The translations under genes were made by a program, and so were the position numbers. Below, piece after piece: positions 1-7,837 of a stretch of 64,000 nt of DNA. The stretch comes from Puia dinghuensis. Lineage in GTDB: Bacteria > Bacteroidota > Bacteroidia > Chitinophagales > Chitinophagaceae. The DNA is taken from positions 868,001-932,000 of the forward strand of contig NZ_BMJC01000002.1 of assembly GCF_014642875.1 (NCBI RefSeq), in the 5' to 3' direction. The stretch's first letter is position 1; each line of letters begins with the position of its first letter. Under the pieces are notes generated by a model. The model was not told the origin of the DNA and did no database searches. It worked only from the letters and a program-made list of their open reading frames with translations.

Positions 1-51
1 CTAGGCAGGTGAGTGTCTGCGCATTAGCGGCAGGCGGCCTCGGGCAAGTAG
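1..51. other. Window edge, no supported gene
   Basis: This short stretch lies downstream of the SET-domain gene. A plus-strand reading ends at a stop at 10-12, so it could hold the last codons of a gene that begins outside the window, but three codons are too few to claim that. Nothing else is seen. Confidence 0.3.
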
Positions 52-513
52 TTATTTTACTCCCCAGTTCTCCTTTATAATGTCCCAGTATTCCTTGCCA
101 TAGCCGACAAAGAGTTCGCTACCGGCGGGAATATTGCGCATGGCGTAGATGAAGACCCGAACTCCTTCGATGCGATAGGTGCAATTGTTATAGAGACCCT
201 CGGTACGGACCAATCCTCTCGCGTCGTTGGCATAACGGGCCAGCGCCGCCTTTGTCGACCAGGCATCGATGACATGGTTGCGGTTGACATAGTAGATGTA
301 GCCATTGAGCCCGTCCCGGTCGTTCACCTCCTTCCATTTGGTGATCTTACCTTTGTATTCAACGATCTTTTTCCCTTTGGGAATATCTCTTGTCGTAAAG
401 AGTCCTTTCCCGGCGCCTTTCAGGGTACTGCGCTTGACGATGAGTTGTTTTTCCAGTAACGGCATTGAAGAGTAGTTGTTCTTTTCAGCGCCGCAAATAT
501 AGGGGTTATGCAT
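52..513 (-). CDS. SET-domain protein (putative lysine methyltransferase)
   Basis: A 153-residue protein made almost only of a SET domain, the fold of S-adenosylmethionine-dependent lysine methyltransferases; its substrate cannot be told. Seen: the opening SET strand GAGKGLFTTRDIPKG around residues 33-47, then RYANDARG and NNCTYRI around 93-113 where classic SET proteins carry the N-H-S-C block, and ELFVGYGKEYW near 134-144. There are no pre- or post-SET cysteine clusters, as is usual for short bacterial members. Its start at 513 touches the stop of the acidic small gene at 514, so the two are probably cotranscribed. The domain call is firm; methyltransferase activity is inferred, since the asparagine-histidine motif is altered. 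Confidence 0.8.
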   Translation of the reverse strand: MHNPYICGAEKNNYSSMPLLEKQLIVKRSTLKGAGKGLFTTRDIPKGKKIVEYKGKITKWKEVNDRDGLNGYIYYVNRNHVIDAWSTKAALARYANDARGLVRTEGLYNNCTYRIEGVRVFIYAMRNIPAGSELFVGYGKEYWDIIKENWGVK

Positions 514-738
514 TTATTTCCCCTTCTCCGGATGATGTTTGGGTTTAGGCCTTTTTTTCTCGAGTTCATCAAAGGCCTCTTCGTCGGAGTTATCCCGTTG
601 GGCAAGTTCGCTTTCGTCGAGGTCGTCGGTAGGATCGCTATCGCTGAGTTCGGGATCGTTGAGGATGTCCTTTTCCGCCTGTTCCTCGGCTTCGTGGACA
701 GGATCTTTCCCCGGCTTTTTGCTTTTATTGTTGGACAT
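514..738 (-). CDS. Small highly charged hypothetical protein
   Basis: A 74-residue protein with no recognised domain. It is dominated by Asp, Glu, Lys and Ser: an acidic middle (about residues 18-58) lies between lysine-rich ends, suggesting a disordered protein or nucleic-acid or chromatin-like partner. It is directly upstream of the SET-domain gene with no gap and is divergent from ligD, 46 bases away. Such charged proteins beside SET genes could be the methylated partner, but that is a guess. Frame, length and tight spacing make it a credible gene; its function is unknown. Confidence 0.55.
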   Translation of the reverse strand: MSNNKSKKPGKDPVHEAEEQAEKDILNDPELSDSDPTDDLDESELAQRDNSDEEAFDELEKKRPKPKHHPEKGK

Positions 739-784
739 ATCCCTGTATTTTAGATGATGGCAAGACCTTTGCCTCTGCTAAGTT

Positions 785-3466
785 ATGGCACTAAAAGAAT
801 ACAAGCAAAAACGGCGTTTTACCGTTACACCGGAGCCACAGGGTGGAAAGCCTTCGGGAAAGACGCTGCAATTTGTGGTTCAAAAACATGCCGCGTCCCG
901 GCTGCATTACGATTTCCGCCTTGAAATGAAAGGCGTGCTGAAGAGCTGGGCTATTCCGAAGGGGCCTTCCCTCAACCCGGCAGACAAACGGCTGGCGATG
1001 CAGGTGGAGGATCATCCGTGGGATTACAAAGACTTTGAAGGCGTCATCCCGGCCGGTAACTATGGTGCAGGGACGGTAATGGTCTGGGATGAAGGAACCT
1101 ATGAGTCGCTGGAAGAGACCAATGGTCAAAAACGTGCCACAGGCGCGTTGGCCGAAGGCCCATCATCAGTGGGTTTGCCAGGACGGCCTAAATTTCCCAA
1201 AGGCCGTCCTGGCAATACGAAGGCGGCGCAGGAGAAGGCGCTGTTGAAGGGATTGCGGGAAGGGTCGTTGAAGTTCAGGCTCAATGGGCAGAAATTGAAG
1301 GGCGAGTTTGCGCTTGTGCGTACGAAGGGAAAAGAGGAGAACTCCTGGCTGCTGATCAAGCACCGGGACAGGTATGCGTCGGAGAAGCCCGTGACCGACA
1401 AGGATAAGTCGGTGTTGTCGAAAAAGACGCTGGAACAGATTGCGAAAGACCCGAAGGCAAAGGAGTGGGTGAGCAACAGGTCGGTGAAGACCAAGGCTCC
1501 GAAGATTGGGCAAGAGGCGGCCATGCCGGCGAACATTCCTCCCATGCAGGCGACACTGGTGGACAAACCTTTTGACGAAGAAGGCTGGTCTTATGAAATA
1601 AAATGGGATGGAGTCCGGACGCTGGCCTATCTTAAAAAGGGCAAGGTGGAGCTGCGAAGCCGCAACAACAAATCCTTTGATAAATATTACCCGGTGTTTG
1701 ACGCCTTGAAGGGCTGGACCATCGATGCCGTGCTGGATGGCGAGATCGTGGTGCTGAATGAAAAGGGGCAATCCGAATTTAACAGGCTGCAAAACTGGCG
1801 CAGTGAAGCCGATGGCGAGCTTATCTACTATGTGTTCGACCTGCTATGGCTGGAAGGCAAGGATCTCATGGGCCTACCCCTAGTCCAACGGCGGAAGCTT
1901 TTGAAGGGCCTCATCCCGGCGGAAGGCCTCGTACGGTTTAGCGAGAGCTTCGAGACCAGCGGAACAAAATTTTTTGGCACGGCTGAGAAGTTGGGTCTGG
2001 AAGGCATCATCGCCAAAAAGACGGATAGCTTATATACCCCGGGTGTCCGGACAAAGGAATGGCTAAAGATAAAAACGATGAGCCGCCAGGAAGTGGTCAT
2101 CGGCGGTTATACACGGAAGAAAGGAACACCAAAGCCGTTCAGCAGCCTGCTGGCGGGAGTGTTTGAGAACGGCAGGTTGAAATATACCGGAAAGATCGGG
2201 ACGGGTTTTACGGAAAAGATGCAGAAGGAGATGTTGAAGCGCTTCAAGCCGCTGGAGCGGAAGGAACCGCCGTTTGGGATATTGCCGGATGTAAACAAGC
2301 CCGCTCCTTTCCGGCCGGCGTCCGGGGATACAAAGATCATATGGCTGAAGCCTGAACTTGTCTGTGAGGTCACTTTCCGGGAGATGACCGGGGATGGGTT
2401 GATGCGGCAACCCTCCTTTAAGGGAATGCGGGAGGACAAGGATGCCAGGGATGTCGTACGGGAGACGGCGGTGAAGGCGAAGACGGTGAGGAATGCGATC
2501 CGGCGGCCAGTGAAGCAAGGGGAGCGGAAGCCCCTGCTCAATTCGAGTGACGAGTCGCAGATGGTAACCATAAATGGGCAAGAGCTGAGCTTTACGCATC
2601 TCGATAAGGTATTCTGGCCAAAGGAGAAATATACCAAACGGAATCTCCTGAATTATTACCACCAGGTGGCGTCCTATCTCCTGCCTTATATGGTGGACAG
2701 GCCCCAGTCGCTGAATCGCCAGCCCAACGGCATCAACGGGCCCAGTTTCTTCCAGAAGAATGTCAAAGGAAAAGTTCCGGGCTGGATCAAGACCTTCCCC
2801 TATCATTCCGCGGAGGACCCCGAAGACAAGGAATTCCTGGTTTGTACGGACGAAGCCAGCCTGCTATACATCATTTCGCTTGGTTGTATCGAGGTGAATC
2901 CCTGGAGCAGCCGGGTGAAGACCCCGGACAATCCCGACTGGTGTATCATCGATCTCGACCCGGACAGGAAAACGCCTTTTGATAAAGTGATCGAAGCCGC
3001 GCAGGTGACGAAAAAGATCCTCGATGCGGCGGGCATCGAATCGTATTGTAAGACCTCGGGGTCGACGGGACTGCATGTCTACTTCCCGCTGGGAGCGAAA
3101 TATACTTATGAAGAGTCCAAGGAGTTTGCGCGGGTGGTTGTCGAGCGGGTGAATGCAGAGATACCGGCTTATACGACTCTCGAGAGGACGTTGTCGGCCC
3201 GTAAGGGCCGGATGTACCTGGACTTTCTCCAGAACCGGCCACAGGCGACGATAGCCGCGCCCTATGCCGTGCGACCCAAACCCGGGGCCACGGTGTCAGC
3301 GCCACTGCACTGGGAAGAGGTGAAGAAGGGTCTGAGCATGCAGGCCTTTACCATCCAGACGATGGGCGACCGGTTGAAGGAGGTGGGTGATCTCTTTCAA
3401 CCGGTGCTGGGGAAAGGCGCCGACTTGAAAAAGGCCCTGCAAAAGCTGGAGTCCTCCGCTAGATGA
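785..3466 (+). CDS. ligD: ATP-dependent DNA ligase D (phosphoesterase-ligase-polymerase)
   Basis: An 893-residue three-domain LigD, the end-processing and sealing enzyme of bacterial non-homologous end joining. Order seen: 3'-phosphoesterase (about 10-200; RLHYDFRLE with His41, and EDHPWDY with His77), ATP ligase (about 245-540; adenylated Lys273 in EIKWDGVR, then EGIIAKK), and AEP primase-polymerase (about 585-880; metal-binding DLDPD at 723-727, KTSGSTGLHVYFPL, YLDFLQN). All key residues looked for are present. Between the phosphoesterase and LKFRL near residue 160 there is an unusually long linker holding a perfect inverted repeat (separate entry). No Ku gene is seen nearby, although Ku is the usual partner. 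The start ATG at 785 leaves 46 bases to the divergent acidic gene. The 3' end overlaps the convergent membrane protein by 8 bases. Confidence 0.96.
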   Translation: MALKEYKQKRRFTVTPEPQGGKPSGKTLQFVVQKHAASRLHYDFRLEMKGVLKSWAIPKGPSLNPADKRLAMQVEDHPWDYKDFEGVIPAGNYGAGTVMVWDEGTYESLEETNGQKRATGALAEGPSSVGLPGRPKFPKGRPGNTKAAQEKALLKGLREGSLKFRLNGQKLKGEFALVRTKGKEENSWLLIKHRDRYASEKPVTDKDKSVLSKKTLEQIAKDPKAKEWVSNRSVKTKAPKIGQEAAMPANIPPMQATLVDKPFDEEGWSYEIKWDGVRTLAYLKKGKVELRSRNNKSFDKYYPVFDALKGWTIDAVLDGEIVVLNEKGQSEFNRLQNWRSEADGELIYYVFDLLWLEGKDLMGLPLVQRRKLLKGLIPAEGLVRFSESFETSGTKFFGTAEKLGLEGIIAKKTDSLYTPGVRTKEWLKIKTMSRQEVVIGGYTRKKGTPKPFSSLLAGVFENGRLKYTGKIGTGFTEKMQKEMLKRFKPLERKEPPFGILPDVNKPAPFRPASGDTKIIWLKPELVCEVTFREMTGDGLMRQPSFKGMREDKDARDVVRETAVKAKTVRNAIRRPVKQGERKPLLNSSDESQMVTINGQELSFTHLDKVFWPKEKYTKRNLLNYYHQVASYLLPYMVDRPQSLNRQPNGINGPSFFQKNVKGKVPGWIKTFPYHSAEDPEDKEFLVCTDEASLLYIISLGCIEVNPWSSRVKTPDNPDWCIIDLDPDRKTPFDKVIEAAQVTKKILDAAGIESYCKTSGSTGLHVYFPLGAKYTYEESKEFARVVVERVNAEIPAYTTLERTLSARKGRMYLDFLQNRPQATIAAPYAVRPKPGATVSAPLHWEEVKKGLSMQAFTIQTMGDRLKEVGDLFQPVLGKGADLKKALQKLESSAR
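1175..1215. repeat. Perfect 15-bp inverted repeat inside ligD
   Basis: The arms at 1175-1189 and 1201-1215 are exact reverse complements (left arm TTGCCAGGACGGCCT) around an 11-base loop. The repeat sits in the Gly/Pro/Lys-rich linker of LigD, about residues 117-147, which looks 25-30 residues longer than I expect for the family. Just upstream, 1150-1160 holds GGCCGAAGGCC, the reverse complement of the small hairpin seen at 56700-56710 and 63214-63224. This looks like a palindromic element inserted in frame, although chance codon choice for a repeated GRPKxPKGRP-like motif is the alternative. Confidence 0.6.
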
Positions 3467-3887
3467 CCGCTTCCTGGAATTTCTTACTCCGGTAGAAGAA
3501 GGACAGCGAGGCTGCACTGATACCAAGGATGAGGACAATGCCACCCAGCAACCCGTGGAAGCTGCCGTCCAGCTTTGCATCGGAGAAACGGACGAGTGCG
3601 AATGACCGGTATGCCAGCCAGGCTGTGAGTGCGAGCATGAAGATGGTATAGACGATATCTCCGTTACGGATGAAACGGATGAAGAAAAAGTAGACGATGC
3701 CAACGATGGTCATCAGGAGATTGACAGCAAAGATGAGCGAGGAGACATTGATAATCTCAGAGGGAATGAATCCCGTCGAATTCCGGTAGCCGATGTTATA
3801 GGAGAGACAGATGAGGGTATCGATGATGCCGATGAAGAGTCCGGTCATCAAGGCCTTGAAGAAGGCTGCGTATTGATCTTTTTGCAT
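3459..3887 (-). CDS. Four-helix membrane protein, hypothetical
   Basis: A 142-residue integral membrane protein of unknown function. Four hydrophobic stretches are visible, near residues 12-30, 45-70, 78-98 and 112-132, separated by short polar loops; no catalytic motif is seen. The N-terminus MQKDQYAAFFKALMTG lacks a cleavable signal peptide. It is 8 bases from the ClC channel gene stop at 3896 and on the same strand, so cotranscription behind the channel gene is likely. Its 3' end overlaps the end of ligD by 8 bases. Similar small four-helix proteins are common in Bacteroidota, but I cannot name a family. Confidence 0.7.
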   Translation of the reverse strand: MQKDQYAAFFKALMTGLFIGIIDTLICLSYNIGYRNSTGFIPSEIINVSSLIFAVNLLMTIVGIVYFFFIRFIRNGDIVYTIFMLALTAWLAYRSFALVRFSDAKLDGSFHGLLGGIVLILGISAASLSFFYRSKKFQEAVI

Positions 3888-3895
3888 ATCCTTAT

Positions 3896-5509
3896 TTATT
3901 TATGATTAGTTCGTAATAATTTCCTCCCTTGCGCCATGATCCGCCGCGTCCGGGTCGGCGACTCATAGTGTTGTTCTTTTTGCCGCTGCCGGCTGTAGAA
4001 GGTGAGCAGGCTGCGGGCGGTGATCATGCCGATCACCTTGTTGTCGTCGGCGTCATCCTTGACAATAAGATTATCGACATTGTATTTTCCCATCAATTCC
4101 GCGGCGACGCCGGCGTCTTCGGAGGCGGCGATGGAATATTTCGCGACGGTGTCCGACTTGACGGGGATCACCAGTTGCCGGACGGCTACGCTTCTTAAGA
4201 TATCGGGTTCATACGCATCCGGGGTCTTTACGCCGCGGCGCTGGATCTTCTCCGTCATGATACTCCCTTTCATCAGGAAGAAAGAGACAAAGTAAGCCGC
4301 TACGCAGCCGCCGAGCAGGGGCAGAAGGCCGTTGATCTGACCGGTGGTTTCAAGCGCAAAGACGATGGAGGTGAGCCATGCGCGGGAGGCGCCGGCAAAC
4401 ATCGCAGCCATGCCAATGAGCGCGGCCGTGGGGATATTGATACCCGCCTGGGGAAACCAGGCGATGATCACCGTACCCACCAGAGCGCCGAGTGCACCGC
4501 CGATGGTAAACAAGGGCGCCAGTGTCCCGCCCGATGTGCCGCTGCCAAGACTGATCGACCAGGACAGGTATTTCAGCAGACAGAGCGAAAAAACGATGGT
4601 GAGTGGGGTTGTCCCCGTCAACAGATGCTGGATATTATCATAGCCGACACCCATCGTGTGGGGGGCGAAATAACCGATGACGCCGATGGCTATCGCACCC
4701 AGCGCCGGCCACCACATCCAGTGAATGGGTAACTTTTCAAACATATCCTCTATCCAGTAAATAGAGCGGGATACCCCGGCGGCGATTACTCCGACGAAGG
4801 CGCCCAGCAGGACATAGATGGCAAGGGCGCCGCTGGATGGCGCCGGGATGGCGGGCATGCCAAAAACGGGCTCGTGGCCAAAAAGCAGGAAGTGCATCCC
4901 TGCTCCGGTGACGCAGGCGAGGGCCACGGGAATGACCGACCGCGGCGAGAACTCGAATAATAATAATTCGATGGCCAGCAGCACGGCAGCTACGGGGCTG
5001 CCGAAGATGGCCGCCATACCGGCGCAGGCGCCTGCGGCCAGGACGATCTTACGTTCGGAAGCCGAGATATGCATCCATTGCCCGGTGAGTGAACCAAAGG
5101 CGCCGCCGGTGGCGATGATAGGGCCTTCGGCGCCGAAGGGGCCACCCGTGCCGATGGAGATGGCCGCCGACAGAGGTTTTAGAAAGGTTATTGCGGGTGG
5201 GATGCGGCTATCGGCAAGGATGATCTTTTCCATCGCTTCGGGTATACCATGGCCGCCGATGGCTTTTGAACCAAAACGGGCCATTAACCCAACCAATATT
5301 GCGCCGACAATAGGGACGATGACGACCAGCCAACCCAGATGGTTGCCGGCGGGTGAAGCCGCTTCAAAAGAAAAGCGGCCATAAAAAGAGATATTCGTGA
5401 TAAGATCAATGAGATATACCAGACCTTTGGCTACTACACCTATGACTAAGGCGTTGGCAATCACCTGAATGCTTAGTAAGAAGACACGACGTTTGACGGT
5501 GGAATCCAT
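3896..5509 (-). CDS. ClC-family chloride channel/antiporter with C-terminal CBS segment
   Basis: A 537-residue ClC protein moving chloride or a related anion across the inner membrane. Seen: many hydrophobic helices, the gating segment GPFGAEGPII with its glutamate, GSGTSGGTLAPLF for the second anion-binding loop, and a C-terminal region with one visible CBS-like repeat (VDNLIVKDDADDNKVIGMIT). The gating Glu is present, as in both channels and H+/Cl- exchangers, so the transport mode is undecided. I chose ATG 5509 over an upstream start at 5584 because the longer form would read through the operator-like repeats. A perfect -7 box, TATATTTG, lies on this strand at 5517-5524, so the mRNA may be nearly leaderless. 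It is divergent from the Crp/Fnr regulator. Confidence 0.92.
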   Translation of the reverse strand: MDSTVKRRVFLLSIQVIANALVIGVVAKGLVYLIDLITNISFYGRFSFEAASPAGNHLGWLVVIVPIVGAILVGLMARFGSKAIGGHGIPEAMEKIILADSRIPPAITFLKPLSAAISIGTGGPFGAEGPIIATGGAFGSLTGQWMHISASERKIVLAAGACAGMAAIFGSPVAAVLLAIELLLFEFSPRSVIPVALACVTGAGMHFLLFGHEPVFGMPAIPAPSSGALAIYVLLGAFVGVIAAGVSRSIYWIEDMFEKLPIHWMWWPALGAIAIGVIGYFAPHTMGVGYDNIQHLLTGTTPLTIVFSLCLLKYLSWSISLGSGTSGGTLAPLFTIGGALGALVGTVIIAWFPQAGINIPTAALIGMAAMFAGASRAWLTSIVFALETTGQINGLLPLLGGCVAAYFVSFFLMKGSIMTEKIQRRGVKTPDAYEPDILRSVAVRQLVIPVKSDTVAKYSIAASEDAGVAAELMGKYNVDNLIVKDDADDNKVIGMITARSLLTFYSRQRQKEQHYESPTRTRRIMAQGRKLLRTNHK

Positions 5510-5516
5510 AATTCTG

Positions 5517-5524
5517 CAAATATA
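5517..5524 (-). promoter_or_regulatory. -7 promoter box for the ClC gene
   Basis: On the minus strand this reads TATATTTG, an exact match to the Bacteroidota -7 consensus TAnnTTTG, ending 8 bases before the chosen ClC start. No TTTG -33 box is seen at the usual 19-21 base spacing; instead the first Crp-type repeat covers that area, so regulator control is plausible. Confidence 0.45.
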
Positions 5525-5594
5525 TTGCACAAACAATATTATTTTATATTTTATACGTTTAATTTTAATTAAAGTATTGCACAAACAATATTAT
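5523..5594. promoter_or_regulatory. Paired Crp/Fnr-type operator sites between ClC and regulator
   Basis: An exact 20-base direct repeat, TATTGCACAAACAATATTAT, lies at 5523-5542 and 5575-5594, start to start 52 bases, close to five helical turns. Each copy contains an inverted repeat of the form (A)TATTG-N6-CAATA(T): six-base arms in copy 1, five-base arms in copy 2. A six-base gap between arms is the geometry of Crp and Fnr sites. Copy 1 overlaps the ClC -7 box; copy 2 runs into the start codon of the regulator at 5593. The likely reading is autoregulation plus control of ClC by the adjacent regulator. Confidence 0.65.
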
Positions 5595-6273
5595 GCAACA
5601 ACTTTCATGTGACTTAACCCGTTGTTTCTTATGCCAGCATTGTATCCCGGAATGGAAAGAACTCATCGCGGTGAAGAAAAAGACCGCAATGATCAAAAAA
5701 GGTAAACCCCTATTCCGGGAAGGTGAAAAAGTAGAGGGTATCTTCTTCCTTTACTCCGGCGCCGTCAAGATCCATGCCCCCTGGACCGATGGGCGGGAAA
5801 TGATCTACCGGTTTGCCAGGGGCGGCGAGATAGTCGGTCATCGCGGGTTGGGTGGCAGCGCCATTTATCCTATTTCCGCCACTGCGCTGGAAGACACGAC
5901 GGTCTGTTTCATCCCCAACGACTTCCTTGAAACCAGTCTGAAGGCCAACCCTTCCCTGACCTATACCCTGATGCACTTTTACGCCACGGAATTGCAAAGG
6001 GCGGAGAAAAGGATGCGGGAAATGACGCACATGGAAGTAAAGGGCCGAATCGCCAATGCTTTGTTGGACATTGAAGAGATCTTTGGCCGCACTGCGGATG
6101 GGACCATTGCCATGACAATGACCCGGCAGGATATTGCGGCCTATGCGGGCACCACCTATGAGACCGTATTTAAACTGTTCACCGAATGGACGGCGGCAGG
6201 GACCATCGTCACCTCCGGCAAGGATATCCGCATTGCACAGCCCGAGCGGTTGAAAGGGTTAGCCGGGAGATGA
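5593..6273 (+). CDS. Crp/Fnr-family transcription regulator with N-terminal cysteine cluster
   Basis: A 226-residue regulator: cyclic-nucleotide-binding fold at about 30-145 (REGEKVEGIFFLYSGAVKIH), dimer helix, and a winged helix-turn-helix at about 165-215 (MTRQDIAAYAGTTYETVFK). The N-terminus carries four cysteines, Cys6, Cys11, Cys14 and Cys17, as CDLTRCFLCQHC. E. coli Fnr also uses N-terminal cysteines for an oxygen-sensitive Fe-S cluster, so redox sensing is possible but unproved. No other start is available before residue 33, so the ATG at 5593, which lies inside operator copy 2, is kept. It is divergent from the ClC gene and probably controls both. It overlaps the convergent CHAD gene by 15 bases. 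Confidence 0.9.
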   Translation: MQQLSCDLTRCFLCQHCIPEWKELIAVKKKTAMIKKGKPLFREGEKVEGIFFLYSGAVKIHAPWTDGREMIYRFARGGEIVGHRGLGGSAIYPISATALEDTTVCFIPNDFLETSLKANPSLTYTLMHFYATELQRAEKRMREMTHMEVKGRIANALLDIEEIFGRTADGTIAMTMTRQDIAAYAGTTYETVFKLFTEWTAAGTIVTSGKDIRIAQPERLKGLAGR

Positions 6274-7035
6274 AATGCGCGGAAGATGCACCCGCAGGTA
6301 GAAATTTTCGGCCAGGCGTTGGACGGCTGCTTCTTTTTCCCGGCATTCCAGCGCCATCGCCGGGCTGCCTTCGAGGTCCCTATCCGCCCAGATAGCAGCT
6401 ATGACGACGGCGTCATGCCACTGGCCGATGGCTTCCTGCAGCTGATCGAGGTAATCCGCGTCAAGGCGTAATTGAGCCGTGGCCTCCGAAGGCAGGAGTT
6501 TCAAAATATACAACAGGTCTTTTATCTGTTTCCGGGCTTCGTGGAGATCGTCGCCCGAAGCAGTCAGCAGGATGCCTGTGCTGATCAATTGCTTCGCATA
6601 CCAATCGCGGATGCAGTCGATAGTGACAGGTTGAACATGGGAAAGGAGGCGCTTTGCGGCACGTATTCCCCGGCGGCGGAAGGCTTTTACCTGGCCTGTG
6701 AACTCTGCTATGGCTACTGCCTGCAATTGAGCCTGCTGGTGGACATAAGTCGTCGGTATGGTGTGAAAATGTTCCAGCAATTGCAGATGATTGCCTGCGT
6801 CACGGATGATGCCGGCTTGTTTGAACATGTCTTGCAGTCCATGCTGGAAATCTTTCAGCGCCTGTCCGCCGCAACAGGCCTTTGAAAAGCGGGCTACTGC
6901 ATGTAGTTTTTTCAGCGCGAGACGCAGTTGATGCAAGGCCTCGGGGTCCCGGCTATCGTTGTAAGCCTGCAAATAGGTCTGCCATTCCTTGTTCTTCTTA
7001 GCCAGGAATTTACGCTGTTTCTTTTTTGTGAGCAT
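6259..7035 (-). CDS. CHAD-domain protein
   Basis: A 258-residue all-helical CHAD protein. CHAD domains bind inorganic polyphosphate through conserved histidines and basic residues and are often found near phosphate or polyphosphate genes. Seen: an N-terminal Lys-rich stretch, the ALHQLRLALKKLHAVARF helix (about 33-50), a second half-repeat LISTGILLTASGDDLHEARKQIKDLLYILK (in parts, about 168-198) with the matching His-x-x-Arg-Lys pattern, and a conserved IIRDAGNHLQLLE. No partner polyphosphate kinase is in the window. It lies 26 bases upstream of the SRPBCC stop in the same direction order, so SRPBCC and CHAD may be cotranscribed. The fold call is good; the ligand is inferred from the family. 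Confidence 0.82.
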   Translation of the reverse strand: MLTKKKQRKFLAKKNKEWQTYLQAYNDSRDPEALHQLRLALKKLHAVARFSKACCGGQALKDFQHGLQDMFKQAGIIRDAGNHLQLLEHFHTIPTTYVHQQAQLQAVAIAEFTGQVKAFRRRGIRAAKRLLSHVQPVTIDCIRDWYAKQLISTGILLTASGDDLHEARKQIKDLLYILKLLPSEATAQLRLDADYLDQLQEAIGQWHDAVVIAAIWADRDLEGSPAMALECREKEAAVQRLAENFYLRVHLPRISSPG

Positions 7036-7061
7036 TAACCCGGGGATTTAGCCTTAACCAA

Positions 7062-7733
7062 TCATAAAGGTATGGATTTCCCCGCGTCCTCTATATAGCG
7101 TTTGAAATGGTGGATGTCCGCTTCTATCTTTTCCCGGAAGGCGGGTGTCAGCAGCCGCGCCAGTCTTTCACCGATGGCCCCCAGCGGCGCATGATAAGAA
7201 AGCATGACGTCGATGCGGGTGGCATTGCCGGGTGTGGAGGAAAAATTGATCTTCCCGGTGACATGAATGGGTGCACCGGGGACGGAGGCCCAGGATAGTT
7301 CGGTATCCTTTTCTTCCTTGACGATCTTCGCCTCCCAGCGGATATCCCCTACCCCGGGCATTTTCATCGTCCATATGGATGTCACGTTGTCGATCTCATC
7401 TACATTCTCTAAATGCCGCATAAAGAGGGGCCAGTTCTCCAGGCAACGCCAGAAGGCGTATACCTCTCCGCGTGGTTTGTTCACGACCACCTGGGTCCTG
7501 ATGTTGATGTTGGAGGAATGGGCCGGCCTGTTGTCCGTCCTCCATGCTTCGCTGACAGGACAATGGCCGGAGATGCCGCGATATAGGAGATAGGCTCCGC
7601 CCAACAGCAGCAGGCTATCGAGCTTGTGTTTTTGCGCGACATAGTAAATAAGCAAGGAACCGCCTACGGCAGAAAGGATACGATTCCCGTCGCCGAGACC
7701 GGGGGCAGTATCCGGGTAATTGTGGAGTTGCAT
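7062..7733 (-). CDS. SRPBCC-family protein with N-terminal membrane segment
   Basis: A 223-residue protein in two parts. The first 60 residues hold two short hydrophobic segments (ILSAVGGSLLIYYVA and SLLLLGGAYLLYRGIS), like the small inner-membrane DUF2892-type module. The rest, about 75-220, is an SRPBCC/polyketide-cyclase-like fold (VVVNKPRGEVYAFWRCLENWP, in the usual position for the START/Bet v1 opening). Such proteins bind hydrophobic ligands; the ligand is unknown. It lies upstream of the CHAD gene on the same strand with a 26-base gap. Start 7733 gives MQLHNYPDTAPGLGDGNR, which fits related proteins I recall. Confidence 0.78.
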   Translation of the reverse strand: MQLHNYPDTAPGLGDGNRILSAVGGSLLIYYVAQKHKLDSLLLLGGAYLLYRGISGHCPVSEAWRTDNRPAHSSNINIRTQVVVNKPRGEVYAFWRCLENWPLFMRHLENVDEIDNVTSIWTMKMPGVGDIRWEAKIVKEEKDTELSWASVPGAPIHVTGKINFSSTPGNATRIDVMLSYHAPLGAIGERLARLLTPAFREKIEADIHHFKRYIEDAGKSIPL

Positions 7734-7803
7734 AAGACATTTTTATAGTCTTTTGCAAAAAATTTGCCAGGCAGGTACGGTAATTGAGTGTTTATACTTA
7801 GGG

Positions 7804-7823
7804 GTACCGTTAAAAAACGGTAC
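7804..7823. promoter_or_regulatory. Perfect inverted repeat at a -33 position
   Basis: GTACCGTT-AAAA-AACGGTAC: perfect 8-base arms around four A residues. A match to the -7 box (TAAATTTG, 7838-7845, plus strand) starts 14 bases downstream, so the palindrome would cover the -33 region of a promoter for the 7917 gene. It is not followed by a T run, so it is not a simple terminator. Operator is the best reading. Confidence 0.4.
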
Positions 7824-7837
7824 ATATAATCACCTAT

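Noticed and set aside
5110-5140. CCTTCGGCGCCGAAGG palindrome in the ClC gene.
   Set aside because: It encodes the conserved gating loop GPFGAEGP; codon choice explains it.
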